This document shows, in pieces, positions 11,182 to 19,659 of a DNA stretch of 64,000 bases. The notes under the pieces were generated by a model. The model made no database searches. It was not told the DNA's origin and worked only from the letters and a program-made list of their open reading frames with translations. Both the position numbers and the translations under genes were made by a program. Position 1 is the stretch's first letter; every line of letters starts with the position of its first letter. The DNA is from Verrucomicrobiia bacterium (GTDB lineage: Bacteria > Zixibacteria > MSB-5A5 > DSPP01), in contig DATLYY010000064.1 of NCBI GenBank assembly GCA_035574275.1, positions 94,645 to 158,644 of the forward strand, read 5' to 3'.

Positions 11182-13706
11182 ACAGCTTTCAGTATCACCA
11201 GTGAGACGTCGTCCCCCAGTTCCCGTCCGTCGCAAAAACTCCGGAGGCCAGAGAGGATTCGCTCACCTAACTCCTTGGTGGGAAGCTGCCGGTTCGATTC
11301 CACAATCTCCGACAGCCGTTCGGTACCGAATTGTTCCTCCGAATGGTTCTCCGCTTCGGTGACCCCGTCCGTGTACAGAACCACCGGGGCGTTTTTTTGC
11401 AGGGAGAGTTCCCCCGCTTCATAGCGAACCTCCGGCATAATCCCCAAAAGAAGCCCTCCTTCCGTCAGCTCCTTCGGTTTGCCGCCGGGGGGAAAATAGA
11501 GCGGGGGATTGTGGCCGGCATTCACATAGGTCAAACACCGGTTGTTGGTGTCAAAAAACCCCAAAAAGAAGGTGACGAAATGCTGGGGTTCGGTGTTTTC
11601 CTGCACCAGCCGGTTCAGCCGCTGCATAATCTCGACCGGCGAGAACTTCTGCTCGACCAGGGTGGTCAGCGAAGATTGCACCGTGGCCATCAAAAGGGAA
11701 GCGGGCACCCCCTTGCCGGCCACGTCCCCCACGGCCAGAGCCACTTGCCCTCCCCGCGCCGGGAGTACGGTAAAAAGATCGCCGGAAACCTGTTTGGAAG
11801 GCAAATAGGTGGTGGCGACATCCACGCCGGAGATCTCCGGCAGCCGGCAGCAGGCCACCAGCCGCTCCTGAATCTGCCGCGCGACGTCCAGCTCCCGCTC
11901 CATCTCGTGCTTTTCCAGTTCCTCCTTGTACAGCCGGGCGTTCTCCACCACCACTGCCAGTGAGACCGAAAAAGCGGCAAAAAAATCGATATCCTCGGAG
12001 TTGAAATGATCCCCCGACTTTTTATTCCCCAGAAGCAGCATCCCCACTAATTTATCCTTCAACAAAAGCGGAACAGCCAAGGCGCTTTCCATTTTTTTCA
12101 AGGCGACCTTGTCCGCCACCGGCAGATGGGTGAAAAGGGGGTTGGTTTCCAAATCATACAACTCAAGGGGGCGGCTTTCCTTTATCAGCAAGGTGGCCAG
12201 CCCGAACTCCAAGCCGGAAAAGCGTACTTTTTCCAAGACTGGATCGGACAGTCCATACGGGGAGACCATTGCATAACTCTCGGTCTTTTGGTCCAAAATG
12301 AACGGAAGGCAGTTGGTCACGTGCAGGGTGTCCACGAACTGTTTGGAAATTTTGGCCAGAAGCGTATCGAGCCGTTCCAGCCTGGAAAGCTCCCTGGAAA
12401 ATTCCAAGAGCGTTTTTTGATAGTTGTAACGGTCCTTGAAAAAATTCCGATCCAGATAATTTTGCACCCGCTCCCGGTACAGGTTGCCCACCACCGCCGT
12501 CAAGAGCGCGGCGGCGAAAATCGCCACTTGGGATTCCTGTCCGGTCAAAAAGACCACCAGTTGGCTGGCGGCCATCACCAAGACCACGAAGGACCCGATT
12601 AAAAGCGCGCTTAAAATGGCATATATCAGTGAGCGTTTTACAACCACGCCGACATCCATCATTCTGTCCTTGAGGATCAAATAAGTCAGTATGATCGGGG
12701 GCGGAATGAGACCCAGCAAGCTCCAGCGCAGAAGGGAGTTGTTGAAAAAAGCCGGAAGAATTATTCCAAAAATAACGAAAATCGACATGGGCAGTCCCAT
12801 TCCCCACTGCAGCCAAGCTCCCTGCCGGGGGTTTAACACGAATTCCTTTTTCCGAATCCGCAGGGATATTTCGGTAATAAACCAAACGAGGTAAATCCCA
12901 TACAGGGTGGGAATCACGTAAGGCTGAAAGTGGGGCCAAAGGCCGGATGCTGGCCATTCAAATTTTCCCTTGGCAAACGCGAAGGCCAGAGGAAGAAAGT
13001 AAAAAAGGGCGGCCGAAAGGGCTGGCAGGTAGGTCAAACGGGTAAGCACTTTGGCGGGGGTGTTTGGGGGGGCGAAAAACATCAGCCGACGCATAAAATC
13101 CAGGGCGAAGGCCCCCACAAAGCAAATGTTAAAGATTATCCACAGGTTGTAGGCAAACCGGATCCGATCGTCCATTCCAACAGTGTTCACCCAGCTCATC
13201 GCCAAAAGGGAGCCGGATACGCTGGCGAAGAAAAGAAAGACGCGGGCCGTGGGGAGTTCCGGCTTTTTGACGAAAACCAAAAGGCCTAAGAAAATGTACA
13301 GGAATCCCCCCAACTTAAGCGGCCAGTGCAAAATCAGTCCGGTCAGATCACGCTCCGGCTCGACCTCCAGCCGGATGAGCTGTTCGGCTCTCCGTACCGT
13401 GAAAATCACCCGCCCGCCGGTCGGAACGGCATCCAATACTTCCTGCAGGGTTCCATCGTTGGAGATGCTTACCCCGTTGGCGGCAAGCAGGGTATCCGTC
13501 AAGATCAGTCCGGCCCGGTCGGCCGGGCCGTCCGGGCGGATATTGGTCGGCACCAGCCCGCCGGAAGCGGTTTTCCAGTCAGCGCCGTCCCGCGCCTGTT
13601 GAAAATACTTGGGGGCGTAGATGGTGAAGTAGAAGCTGGCATCCCCCCAGAGGAGCACGACAAAAAGCAAAAGCAGAAGTGCCTTCGGTTTCAATTTCCA
13701 AGCCAC
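11178..13706 (-). CDS. PDZ-membrane-GAF-SpoIIE protein phosphatase
   Basis: The 842-residue protein starts with a membrane segment, then a PDZ-like domain (about 48-118, with IRPDGPADRAGL), then about eight membrane helices (about 125-400), a GAF domain (about 430-590) and a C-terminal PP2C/SpoIIE domain (about 620-842) with LAVGDVAGKGVPASLLMA and VLYTDGVTEAEN. Such proteins dephosphorylate anti-sigma-factor antagonists in partner-switching pathways. The membrane part suggests an envelope sensor. No anti-sigma kinase or antagonist gene is nearby. It follows a second SpoIIE gene by 10 bp. Confidence 0.92.
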   Translation of the reverse strand: MAWKLKPKALLLLLFVVLLWGDASFYFTIYAPKYFQQARDGADWKTASGGLVPTNIRPDGPADRAGLILTDTLLAANGVSISNDGTLQEVLDAVPTGGRVIFTVRRAEQLIRLEVEPERDLTGLILHWPLKLGGFLYIFLGLLVFVKKPELPTARVFLFFASVSGSLLAMSWVNTVGMDDRIRFAYNLWIIFNICFVGAFALDFMRRLMFFAPPNTPAKVLTRLTYLPALSAALFYFLPLAFAFAKGKFEWPASGLWPHFQPYVIPTLYGIYLVWFITEISLRIRKKEFVLNPRQGAWLQWGMGLPMSIFVIFGIILPAFFNNSLLRWSLLGLIPPPIILTYLILKDRMMDVGVVVKRSLIYAILSALLIGSFVVLVMAASQLVVFLTGQESQVAIFAAALLTAVVGNLYRERVQNYLDRNFFKDRYNYQKTLLEFSRELSRLERLDTLLAKISKQFVDTLHVTNCLPFILDQKTESYAMVSPYGLSDPVLEKVRFSGLEFGLATLLIKESRPLELYDLETNPLFTHLPVADKVALKKMESALAVPLLLKDKLVGMLLLGNKKSGDHFNSEDIDFFAAFSVSLAVVVENARLYKEELEKHEMERELDVARQIQERLVACCRLPEISGVDVATTYLPSKQVSGDLFTVLPARGGQVALAVGDVAGKGVPASLLMATVQSSLTTLVEQKFSPVEIMQRLNRLVQENTEPQHFVTFFLGFFDTNNRCLTYVNAGHNPPLYFPPGGKPKELTEGGLLLGIMPEVRYEAGELSLQKNAPVVLYTDGVTEAENHSEEQFGTERLSEIVESNRQLPTKELGERILSGLRSFCDGRELGDDVSLVILKAV

Positions 13707-13715
13707 GGCGGGAAA

Positions 13716-15464
13716 TTACAAAACTTTCAACACAATCAAAGTAAAATCATCCTGGCGCCGCTGGTTCTGAAAACGGGTCACCTCCTCTTCCACCGCACGG
13801 TAGATCTCCCGTGCGGACCTCTCGTGATTTTCATCTACGAGCCGCTCCAGCCGCGGCAGGCCGAATTCCTCGTCCGCTTCATTGCGGGCTTCGGTCACGC
13901 CGTCCGTGTAAAACATGAGGAGGTCGCCGGCGTGGAGGGGGTACGGCTTTTCCTTGTACGCGGAGTCGGAAAAAATTCCCAGAGCCACCCCCCCTTTGGT
14001 CAAGTACTCCCGTCGGCCGTCGGCATGCCGCACTAGGGGGGGATTGTGGCCGGCGTTACAGAAGGTGAAGACTCTTTTCAGGGAGTCCAGAACACCGTAA
14101 AAAGCGGTCACGTAGTTACCGGCCTCGATGGACTCGTGCATCAAGGAGTTGACTTTGGCCATGATCGTGCGGATGGCGTAGTTGTTGCGGATCTCCGCCT
14201 TCAGGCTGGCGCGGAAGGCGGCCATGATCAAGGCTGCCGGAATCCCCTTGCCCGAAACGTCGGCGACGGCGATGCCGATTTGATTTTCGACGATCGGTAT
14301 GAAGTCGTAGTAGTCGCCCCCCACTTCGGAGGAGGAAACGTTGGCCCCGTACAAGTCAAAACCGCGCACTTCCGGTATCCGCTGGGGGAAGAAGGACTGT
14401 TGGATTTGCCGGGCGATGACCAATTCCCCCTCCAAGCGGCGTTTGGCCACCCGCTCGGCGAAAAGCTGGGCCCGCTCGATGGAGAGCGCCGCTTGCGCGG
14501 CAAAGTCGGCCAGAAGCCGCAAATCCTCCTCGCGAAAGGCGTCCGGGAAATCGGACTCGAGGTTGAAAACGCCGATCACCCGGTCGCTAGAGACAATCGG
14601 CACTACCATTTCCGAACGGGTTTCCAACCGGGCGTTCACGTAGCGGCTGTCCTGGCGGACGTCCGGGACGATCACCGGTTGACCAGTCTTGGCCACCCAA
14701 CCGATGAGCCCCTGTCCGATTTTCAGCTTCAAATCGCTTTCCATGGAGGGGTCGTACCCCCGCGTGGCGATTTCCTCCACTTCCTGCTTTTGCTTGTTGA
14801 TCAGAAAAACGCCGGCGGCGCCGTAGGGAATCAAAACCTTCAGCGCATCCATGATCACTTCCAAAACCTCGGAAAGTTCGAGCGAGCCAGCCAACACTTT
14901 GCCGGTCTGGTACAGGAGTTCCCGCCCCAGTTGTTCCGATTTCAGCTGTTCCTCTTTCCGGTTCGCCTCCAGCTGCAGCCCGAACAGCGTCAAAAGCAGC
15001 CGTTCCAGAGGAGGGGTTTCCTCCGGAAGCAGGTCGGTGAGAGAGCCGATTAAAAAGCCGATGTTCCCGGAGGAGCCGGGGATTGGTATCAGCGGAACGC
15101 CCGCCTTCCGCACGGTTTCCGGACAACCCCAGCGGGTCAGCTCCTCGGCCAATTCAACCGGCGCCGCTTCCGGTTTCGCCGAAGTCTTCGAAAGAAGCGG
15201 TCGCAACAACTCCCGGCGCTCGGGACTCAAACTTTTCCAAAACAGTTCCTTCTTGTCAAAATCCCACGCTGCAAGAGCAAGCCCCCCCTTGGACTGGGGG
15301 ACAATCCCCCCCCAGATCGCTTCCGGGGGATGGCTTTCCCAAAGAATTTCCAAAAAAATCCGTGCCGTTTCCCGGTAGTTGCGGGCCTGGTGCAAAACAG
15401 CCAGCCGCCGGTTCAGTTTTTCAACGGACAACGATCCGATGTCGGCGTCTATTTCTTCGTTCAC
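13716..15464 (-). CDS. GAF-SpoIIE protein phosphatase, soluble
   Basis: The product is about 582 residues from a GTG start at 15464, which has AAAAGGAAAA just upstream; a TTG 63 bp earlier has no ribosome-binding site. A weakly conserved N-terminal domain (about 1-170) is followed by a GAF domain (about 190-340, with GLIGWVAKTGQPVIVPDV) and a PP2C domain (about 370-582) with IAVADVSGKGIPAALIMA and LMFYTDGVTEARN. There is no membrane segment. It lies directly upstream of the membrane-bound SpoIIE gene, making a tandem pair with one cytoplasmic and one envelope sensor. Confidence 0.9.
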   Translation of the reverse strand: MNEEIDADIGSLSVEKLNRRLAVLHQARNYRETARIFLEILWESHPPEAIWGGIVPQSKGGLALAAWDFDKKELFWKSLSPERRELLRPLLSKTSAKPEAAPVELAEELTRWGCPETVRKAGVPLIPIPGSSGNIGFLIGSLTDLLPEETPPLERLLLTLFGLQLEANRKEEQLKSEQLGRELLYQTGKVLAGSLELSEVLEVIMDALKVLIPYGAAGVFLINKQKQEVEEIATRGYDPSMESDLKLKIGQGLIGWVAKTGQPVIVPDVRQDSRYVNARLETRSEMVVPIVSSDRVIGVFNLESDFPDAFREEDLRLLADFAAQAALSIERAQLFAERVAKRRLEGELVIARQIQQSFFPQRIPEVRGFDLYGANVSSSEVGGDYYDFIPIVENQIGIAVADVSGKGIPAALIMAAFRASLKAEIRNNYAIRTIMAKVNSLMHESIEAGNYVTAFYGVLDSLKRVFTFCNAGHNPPLVRHADGRREYLTKGGVALGIFSDSAYKEKPYPLHAGDLLMFYTDGVTEARNEADEEFGLPRLERLVDENHERSAREIYRAVEEEVTRFQNQRRQDDFTLIVLKVL

Positions 15465-15566
15465 TCGTTTTCCTTTTGGTTTTAGGTTTCCATCCCGAAG
15501 TATATAGTTACCATCGGCGGCAATCAACCAATAATTGAGATTTTTTCTGGGAAACGAAAGTTGCCG

Positions 15567-17222
15567 TCAGCAGCTGAACGGCAGCGAAAGGAAGACGAAA
15601 TTCAAAAGCGAAACCACGTCAGCCGGCCCTGACAGGCCGTCGCAGTTCAAATCCCCGGCCTCCGGCCGGTTTTCGGGCGGCGGGATGGCCAAGAACACCC
15701 AGTTGGACAGGAAAACGACATCCTCCACGGTCACGGCCAGATCCTCGTTCAAATCACCCAGAATGTAGAAGGGGAAAGCCTTGTAGCTGTAATCGAAGTA
15801 CTCGGAGACGGTAAGCTGGGCGGTTTTTATCTGGGCGCCAATCAGAACCACCCTCGGAAAGGAGTCAAGTCCGTAATAGATGGTGTCCCCTTGGTTGTTG
15901 GCGACCAGATTAAAAGGATAGGCCCGGATGGCGGCCGGATTGTGCAGGATCACATGCGCCCCCCACACGCCGGTGGAACGGCCGGCAAACGTCAGTTGCG
16001 CTTTCTCAATGGAATCGGCGGAGGGAAAACTTTCATACTGGGCGGCTAGGGCGAAAATCGCGCTGGAGCGGCCGGTAATCGGGGGGTCTCCGGAATTCTG
16101 GTGCAGGATCATTTCCGGGTAAAAGCTCCCTTCCTCGTAATGCTGGCCGTCATCCCGGCTACCCGTGTAAAAATTCCAAAGAGCAAAGCTGGAAAATTCC
16201 CGGCCCAGGCTCGTGGAGCGGGTCTGCAGCACCCGGTCCAGGGCGGCGGCGGCCTGAAAGGAACGGATTTCCTGCCAGGCCTGGCGGATTATGTCCGGAC
16301 CGAAGTTTTGCGCCAGGTATTGGTTCCAGATGAAGCTCGAATACATGTGGATGCCCGTGTTGGTCAGGGGAGTCTGCGGTTCGGAAAAAAAAACGGGAAG
16401 ATAATTGTAATTGTCATCCACCGGGTCAAAAACGACCTCCTCCATCCAAGTGGAGGTGGCTTCCATAAACCAGAGCCGCCCGCTGGTGCTGGCGTTGTAC
16501 GCAAACTGAACGGCGTGATGAAATTCATGGGCGATAGTGGCTTTCATCGCCCCTTTCTGAGCCCCCTCCGGGTCGTTGTTTGGGGGGAAGCCGATAAAGG
16601 AATTATGAACCACGATGAAGCTGGTGTAATCGGTCCAAGGGGCTGGGCCGGGGGACTCCGGTTCGCAGAAGCCGTACAGGCCGGCGCCCAGGTTCAGCGT
16701 ATAGATGTCGTACCTGCCGTCTCCGTCCGGCGGCGGGTGTAGATAACCCATCTGTAAAACCTGTGTTCGGTAGGAAGAGTCGGCGTAGCGGGCCAGATTA
16801 TCGGCGTAATCCGGCGTGCCGGAGGCATCCCCATCCTCCGTTGGTACGGCGTGCGGGCCGGCCGTGTCGTAGTGTATCTCAAAATAACCGTCCGGACTAA
16901 AAATGGATTTATGCTGCACCGGCCGTGCCATTATTTCACGCAGCGCTTGCCGGGTTTCAATTGAATAGGAATCCCAGTTTTCGAGAATCTCGGAAGTGAC
17001 CCGGGTGCCGCACCGCTCCGGCAGGGAATGGTCCGAACGGTATTCGCTTGGAAGGACTTCAGCGCTCTTGAGCACTTGGGCTTTCAAGAGAATGGCCCGC
17101 TCGGCGGAAAGCTTTCCTTGCGCCTGCGCCTGGTCAATTTTGTCCAGCGGCGTGGCGGCCTCGGCCGTCGGTACGGTCAAAAGCACGGCAAAAAACCAGC
17201 TTGAGAATCCCCTAACGTTCAT
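15567..17222 (-). CDS. Secreted metalloprotease with dockerin-like C-terminus
   Basis: The 551-residue protein has a signal peptide (about 1-23, ending AEAA), a zinc-protease HExxH motif at 232-236 (HEFHH) and two dockerin-like calcium repeats at the C-terminus (about 490-551): GDLNEDLAVTVEDV and GDLNCDGLSGPADV. It resembles the MXAN_6640-type putative metalloproteases. Paired dockerin-like repeats at the end of secreted proteins are common in Zixibacteria-like genomes and may anchor proteins at the surface. The start is at MNVRGF; the frame extends upstream only by reading through a tRNA gene. Confidence 0.85.
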   Translation of the reverse strand: MNVRGFSSWFFAVLLTVPTAEAATPLDKIDQAQAQGKLSAERAILLKAQVLKSAEVLPSEYRSDHSLPERCGTRVTSEILENWDSYSIETRQALREIMARPVQHKSIFSPDGYFEIHYDTAGPHAVPTEDGDASGTPDYADNLARYADSSYRTQVLQMGYLHPPPDGDGRYDIYTLNLGAGLYGFCEPESPGPAPWTDYTSFIVVHNSFIGFPPNNDPEGAQKGAMKATIAHEFHHAVQFAYNASTSGRLWFMEATSTWMEEVVFDPVDDNYNYLPVFFSEPQTPLTNTGIHMYSSFIWNQYLAQNFGPDIIRQAWQEIRSFQAAAALDRVLQTRSTSLGREFSSFALWNFYTGSRDDGQHYEEGSFYPEMILHQNSGDPPITGRSSAIFALAAQYESFPSADSIEKAQLTFAGRSTGVWGAHVILHNPAAIRAYPFNLVANNQGDTIYYGLDSFPRVVLIGAQIKTAQLTVSEYFDYSYKAFPFYILGDLNEDLAVTVEDVVFLSNWVFLAIPPPENRPEAGDLNCDGLSGPADVVSLLNFVFLSLPFSC

Positions 17223-17314
17223 ATAAGCTATACGAAATATGCTATCAAAAAGCAACTTTACAAGCCCTATTTTATCCCCCATATACCGAATACCGAGCCT
17301 GTATCCAAATTCCA

Positions 17315-17397
17315 TGCCGAAGGCGGGATTCGAACCCGCACGCTTTGTGGGCGCGGCGCCCTGAACACCGTGTGTCTGCCAGTTCCACCACTTCGGC
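17315..17397 (-). tRNA. tRNA-Leu (CAG)
   Basis: The minus strand gives a class II tRNA with acceptor GCCGAAG/CTTCGGC, long variable arm and GGTTCGAATCC. The loop TTCAGGG gives anticodon CAG. Acceptor, D-arm and T-arm are nearly identical to the tRNA-Leu(GAG) at 4185-4266, suggesting the two share a recent ancestor. CCA is not encoded. Confidence 0.97.
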
Positions 17398-17512
17398 TCA
17401 AGCAAAATATAATCCGGTTATGGCCCGGCGACAAGTGATTACCGGGCATCCCATGCAGGCATGGCGGGCTGTTTTGAGCATGGCGGCAAATTCGGTAATG
17501 GTTGTTTTCGGA

Positions 17513-17525
17513 ATGAAAGTTTCAT
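17513..17525. promoter_or_regulatory. 13-bp palindrome upstream of metal-efflux operon 1
   Basis: ATGAAAGTTTCAT is a perfect inverted repeat, 32 bp before the start of the His-rich gene. It is placed where a repressor or activator operator would be expected. No regulator gene lies beside the operon, so its role is a guess. Confidence 0.3.
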
Positions 17526-17556
17526 ATTTTAAGACCGATACTTAGCATGAGGGAAA

Positions 17557-18012
17557 ATGCGTAATACTTTCAGGTTTCCGGCAAACAAGATTTGGGCGGT
17601 TTTTGGGGGGGCTGCCTACCTGTTTGGTTCGTTTTTGCCCAACGGTTTGCACCTGCACGCCGACTGGCACAGCCCCCATGATGACGGTCAGCGGCATCAT
17701 ATTCATATTGTTCTGCATGGACACTCCGACTTAGCGGCGCAACCGCCGCACTGCGCGAAAATTACCCCGGAGGAAAAGGACCATCACCATCCGTTGGGGG
17801 AGTGCCAGGAATCAAAGTTTTTTCAGGTATTAAGCAAAAGGTCGAGACCGTCCGAATCAAAAAAGACCGGTTTCGAGCCGCTCTTCGCCGCTGTGCCTTT
17901 TCCGCAGTTGTTTCTCCCCGGATTGCGAACAACTCTTCTTGCTGGATGCAACCCGCCGCCGAGGGAGATTTTCCTTCCGGCTTCTTCCGGGCGTTCTCCA
18001 CCTTTAGGGTAA
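17557..18012 (+). CDS. His-rich small secreted or membrane-anchored protein
   Basis: The 151-residue product has a hydrophobic N-terminus (about 12-30) and then a strikingly His-rich stretch (about 35-75) containing HLHADWHS, HHIHIVLHGH and DHHHP. A GAGGGAAAATG start context supports translation. Function is not recognised. It lies directly upstream of an RND adaptor and pump gene, so periplasmic metal binding is a sensible guess. A Cys-rich small gene holds the same position in the second RND cluster. The C-terminal half is low in recognisable structure, so the true end of the functional protein is uncertain. Confidence 0.6.
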   Translation: MRNTFRFPANKIWAVFGGAAYLFGSFLPNGLHLHADWHSPHDDGQRHHIHIVLHGHSDLAAQPPHCAKITPEEKDHHHPLGECQESKFFQVLSKRSRPSESKKTGFEPLFAAVPFPQLFLPGLRTTLLAGCNPPPREIFLPASSGRSPPLG

Positions 18013-18090
18013 CCTCCTTTCTTTTCAAAATCGACCGATAGCGGTCCCGTCCAGGACGGGATTTTCTCTATTTTTTTACAAGGAGTGCGT

Positions 18091-19638
18091 GTGTGTAAAA
18101 GAAGTTTTTGGCTTTTAATTTTTCTCTTCACCGGATTGGTTGGAGGATGCGGAAAGAGTTCGGAAGTGACAGAGGCCGTCCCGGGTGGCGGTTCCGTTAC
18201 TCTTTGGACCGGAAAAACCGAGTTATTTATGGAGTATCCCGGGCTGATTGTAGGGGAGGAACGTCAGTTTGCCATCCACCTTTCGCGGATGGACAACTTC
18301 AAGCCGATAACCCGGTGCTCGCTGGAACTTTTCTTTCAAGCCGCTTCGGGAGGAACGTTCACGGCCCAATCGCCAGCTCCCAGTTCGCCCGGCATTTACC
18401 GTCCCTCGGTAAAATTCGAACAACCGGGGACCTACCGGCTTACGATGATCTTGCGCGGGGAAGTCAAGGATACGCTGGAAGCGGAATCCATCCCGGTCTA
18501 CTTTTCCGCCGATTCCATACCCGCCGAAGAGGAGGAGGCCTCCGGCGAACAGCTAATCTCCTTTCTGAAAGAACAGCAGTGGAAAATTGATTTCCGCACC
18601 GAGCCGGTTCGAAAACGGCGCATCAGTGGTTCGGTTGCCGCTTCCGGAGAAATTGTGCCGAAGTTGACAGCGCAGGCCGTCGTTTCGGCCCCATTCAGCG
18701 GGGTCTTGTTCGCCGAGCAGAACCGGCAGATTCCCTTAATCGGGGCCAACGTGCAAAAAGGGGATGTTTTGGCCGTGCTTTCCCCCTCCGCCCAAACTCC
18801 GGATGGAGGGGAAAACTTCGCCTTCCGTTACGCCGAGGCGGAGTCGGAAAGCAAATTGGCACAAGCGGAGTTTGACCGGGCCAAACGACTGTACGAAAAG
18901 GGGGCCATTCCCCTCAAGGAGTACCAAGAGGCTGAAGCCGCACACAAAAGGGCTTTGGCCAACTTCCGCGCCCTGCAAAAATACGTCCAGCGGGAAGCCG
19001 GAAAAACCTCCGCGGAGATAACCGTCCAGGATGACTACGGCTTTGTTTTAAAAGCTCCGCTGTCCGGAACGGTGGCCGAAGTGCACGTCGTTCCCGGCAA
19101 GCAGGTGAATGCCGGGGATCCCCTCTTTCGCATCGTGGACGTCTCCACCGTGTGGCTGCGCATCAACGTTCCGGTGACCGAAGTGGGAAAGCTAAAAAAT
19201 CCCTCGCGGGCCTCCTTCCGCGTCGCCGGATTTGACCGGCCGTTCCGCGTGGATGAGAAAAACAGCCGGTTGGTATCGTTCGGAAACGTGGTAAGCGAGG
19301 AGACCCGCAGCATCCCGCTCATCTTTGAAATCGAAAACGACGACCGGAAGCTGAAAGTCGGAATGTTCGCCGACGTACAAATCGCCGCCGGAAGCGTGGA
19401 AGGGCTGGCCGTTCCGGAGACCGCCCTGATAGAAGAGGAGGGGCGCTACAGTGCCTTTGTTCATCTGGAAGGGGAAACCTTCGCCAAACGAGCCGTCGAC
19501 ATCGGTGCCAAAGATAACGGCTGGATGGAAATCAAACACGGCCTTTCGGCCGGAGAGCGGGTGGTAACCCGCGGCGCGTACGACATCCGGCTGGCCTCCC
19601 TTTCCACCCAACTGCCGGCCCACGGGCATGAACACTAA
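18091..19638 (+). CDS. RND metal-efflux periplasmic adaptor (CusB/HlyD family), lipoprotein
   Basis: The 515-residue protein starts at GTG 18091, 5 bp after AAGGAG; a GTG 6 bp earlier would overlap that site. Its signal peptide ends in a lipobox (LVGGC). An N-terminal beta-rich domain (about 35-140) is the type found in Cus adaptors of Bacteroidetes-like bacteria. A barrel-sandwich hybrid (lipoyl-like) domain, a helical hairpin (about 235-300) and a beta-barrel domain follow. The adaptor links the inner-membrane pump to an outer-membrane channel. The pump gene follows by 21 bp; no outer-membrane factor gene is present. Confidence 0.9.
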   Translation: MCKRSFWLLIFLFTGLVGGCGKSSEVTEAVPGGGSVTLWTGKTELFMEYPGLIVGEERQFAIHLSRMDNFKPITRCSLELFFQAASGGTFTAQSPAPSSPGIYRPSVKFEQPGTYRLTMILRGEVKDTLEAESIPVYFSADSIPAEEEEASGEQLISFLKEQQWKIDFRTEPVRKRRISGSVAASGEIVPKLTAQAVVSAPFSGVLFAEQNRQIPLIGANVQKGDVLAVLSPSAQTPDGGENFAFRYAEAESESKLAQAEFDRAKRLYEKGAIPLKEYQEAEAAHKRALANFRALQKYVQREAGKTSAEITVQDDYGFVLKAPLSGTVAEVHVVPGKQVNAGDPLFRIVDVSTVWLRINVPVTEVGKLKNPSRASFRVAGFDRPFRVDEKNSRLVSFGNVVSEETRSIPLIFEIENDDRKLKVGMFADVQIAAGSVEGLAVPETALIEEEGRYSAFVHLEGETFAKRAVDIGAKDNGWMEIKHGLSAGERVVTRGAYDIRLASLSTQLPAHGHEH

Positions 19639-19659
19639 ACCGGCCGGAAAGGAAAGAAT

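Noticed and set aside
15567..17405. A 612-residue reading of the metalloprotease that begins upstream of 17222
   Set aside because: Its first 61 codons read through tRNA-Leu(CAG); the signal peptide starts at MNVRGF (17222).
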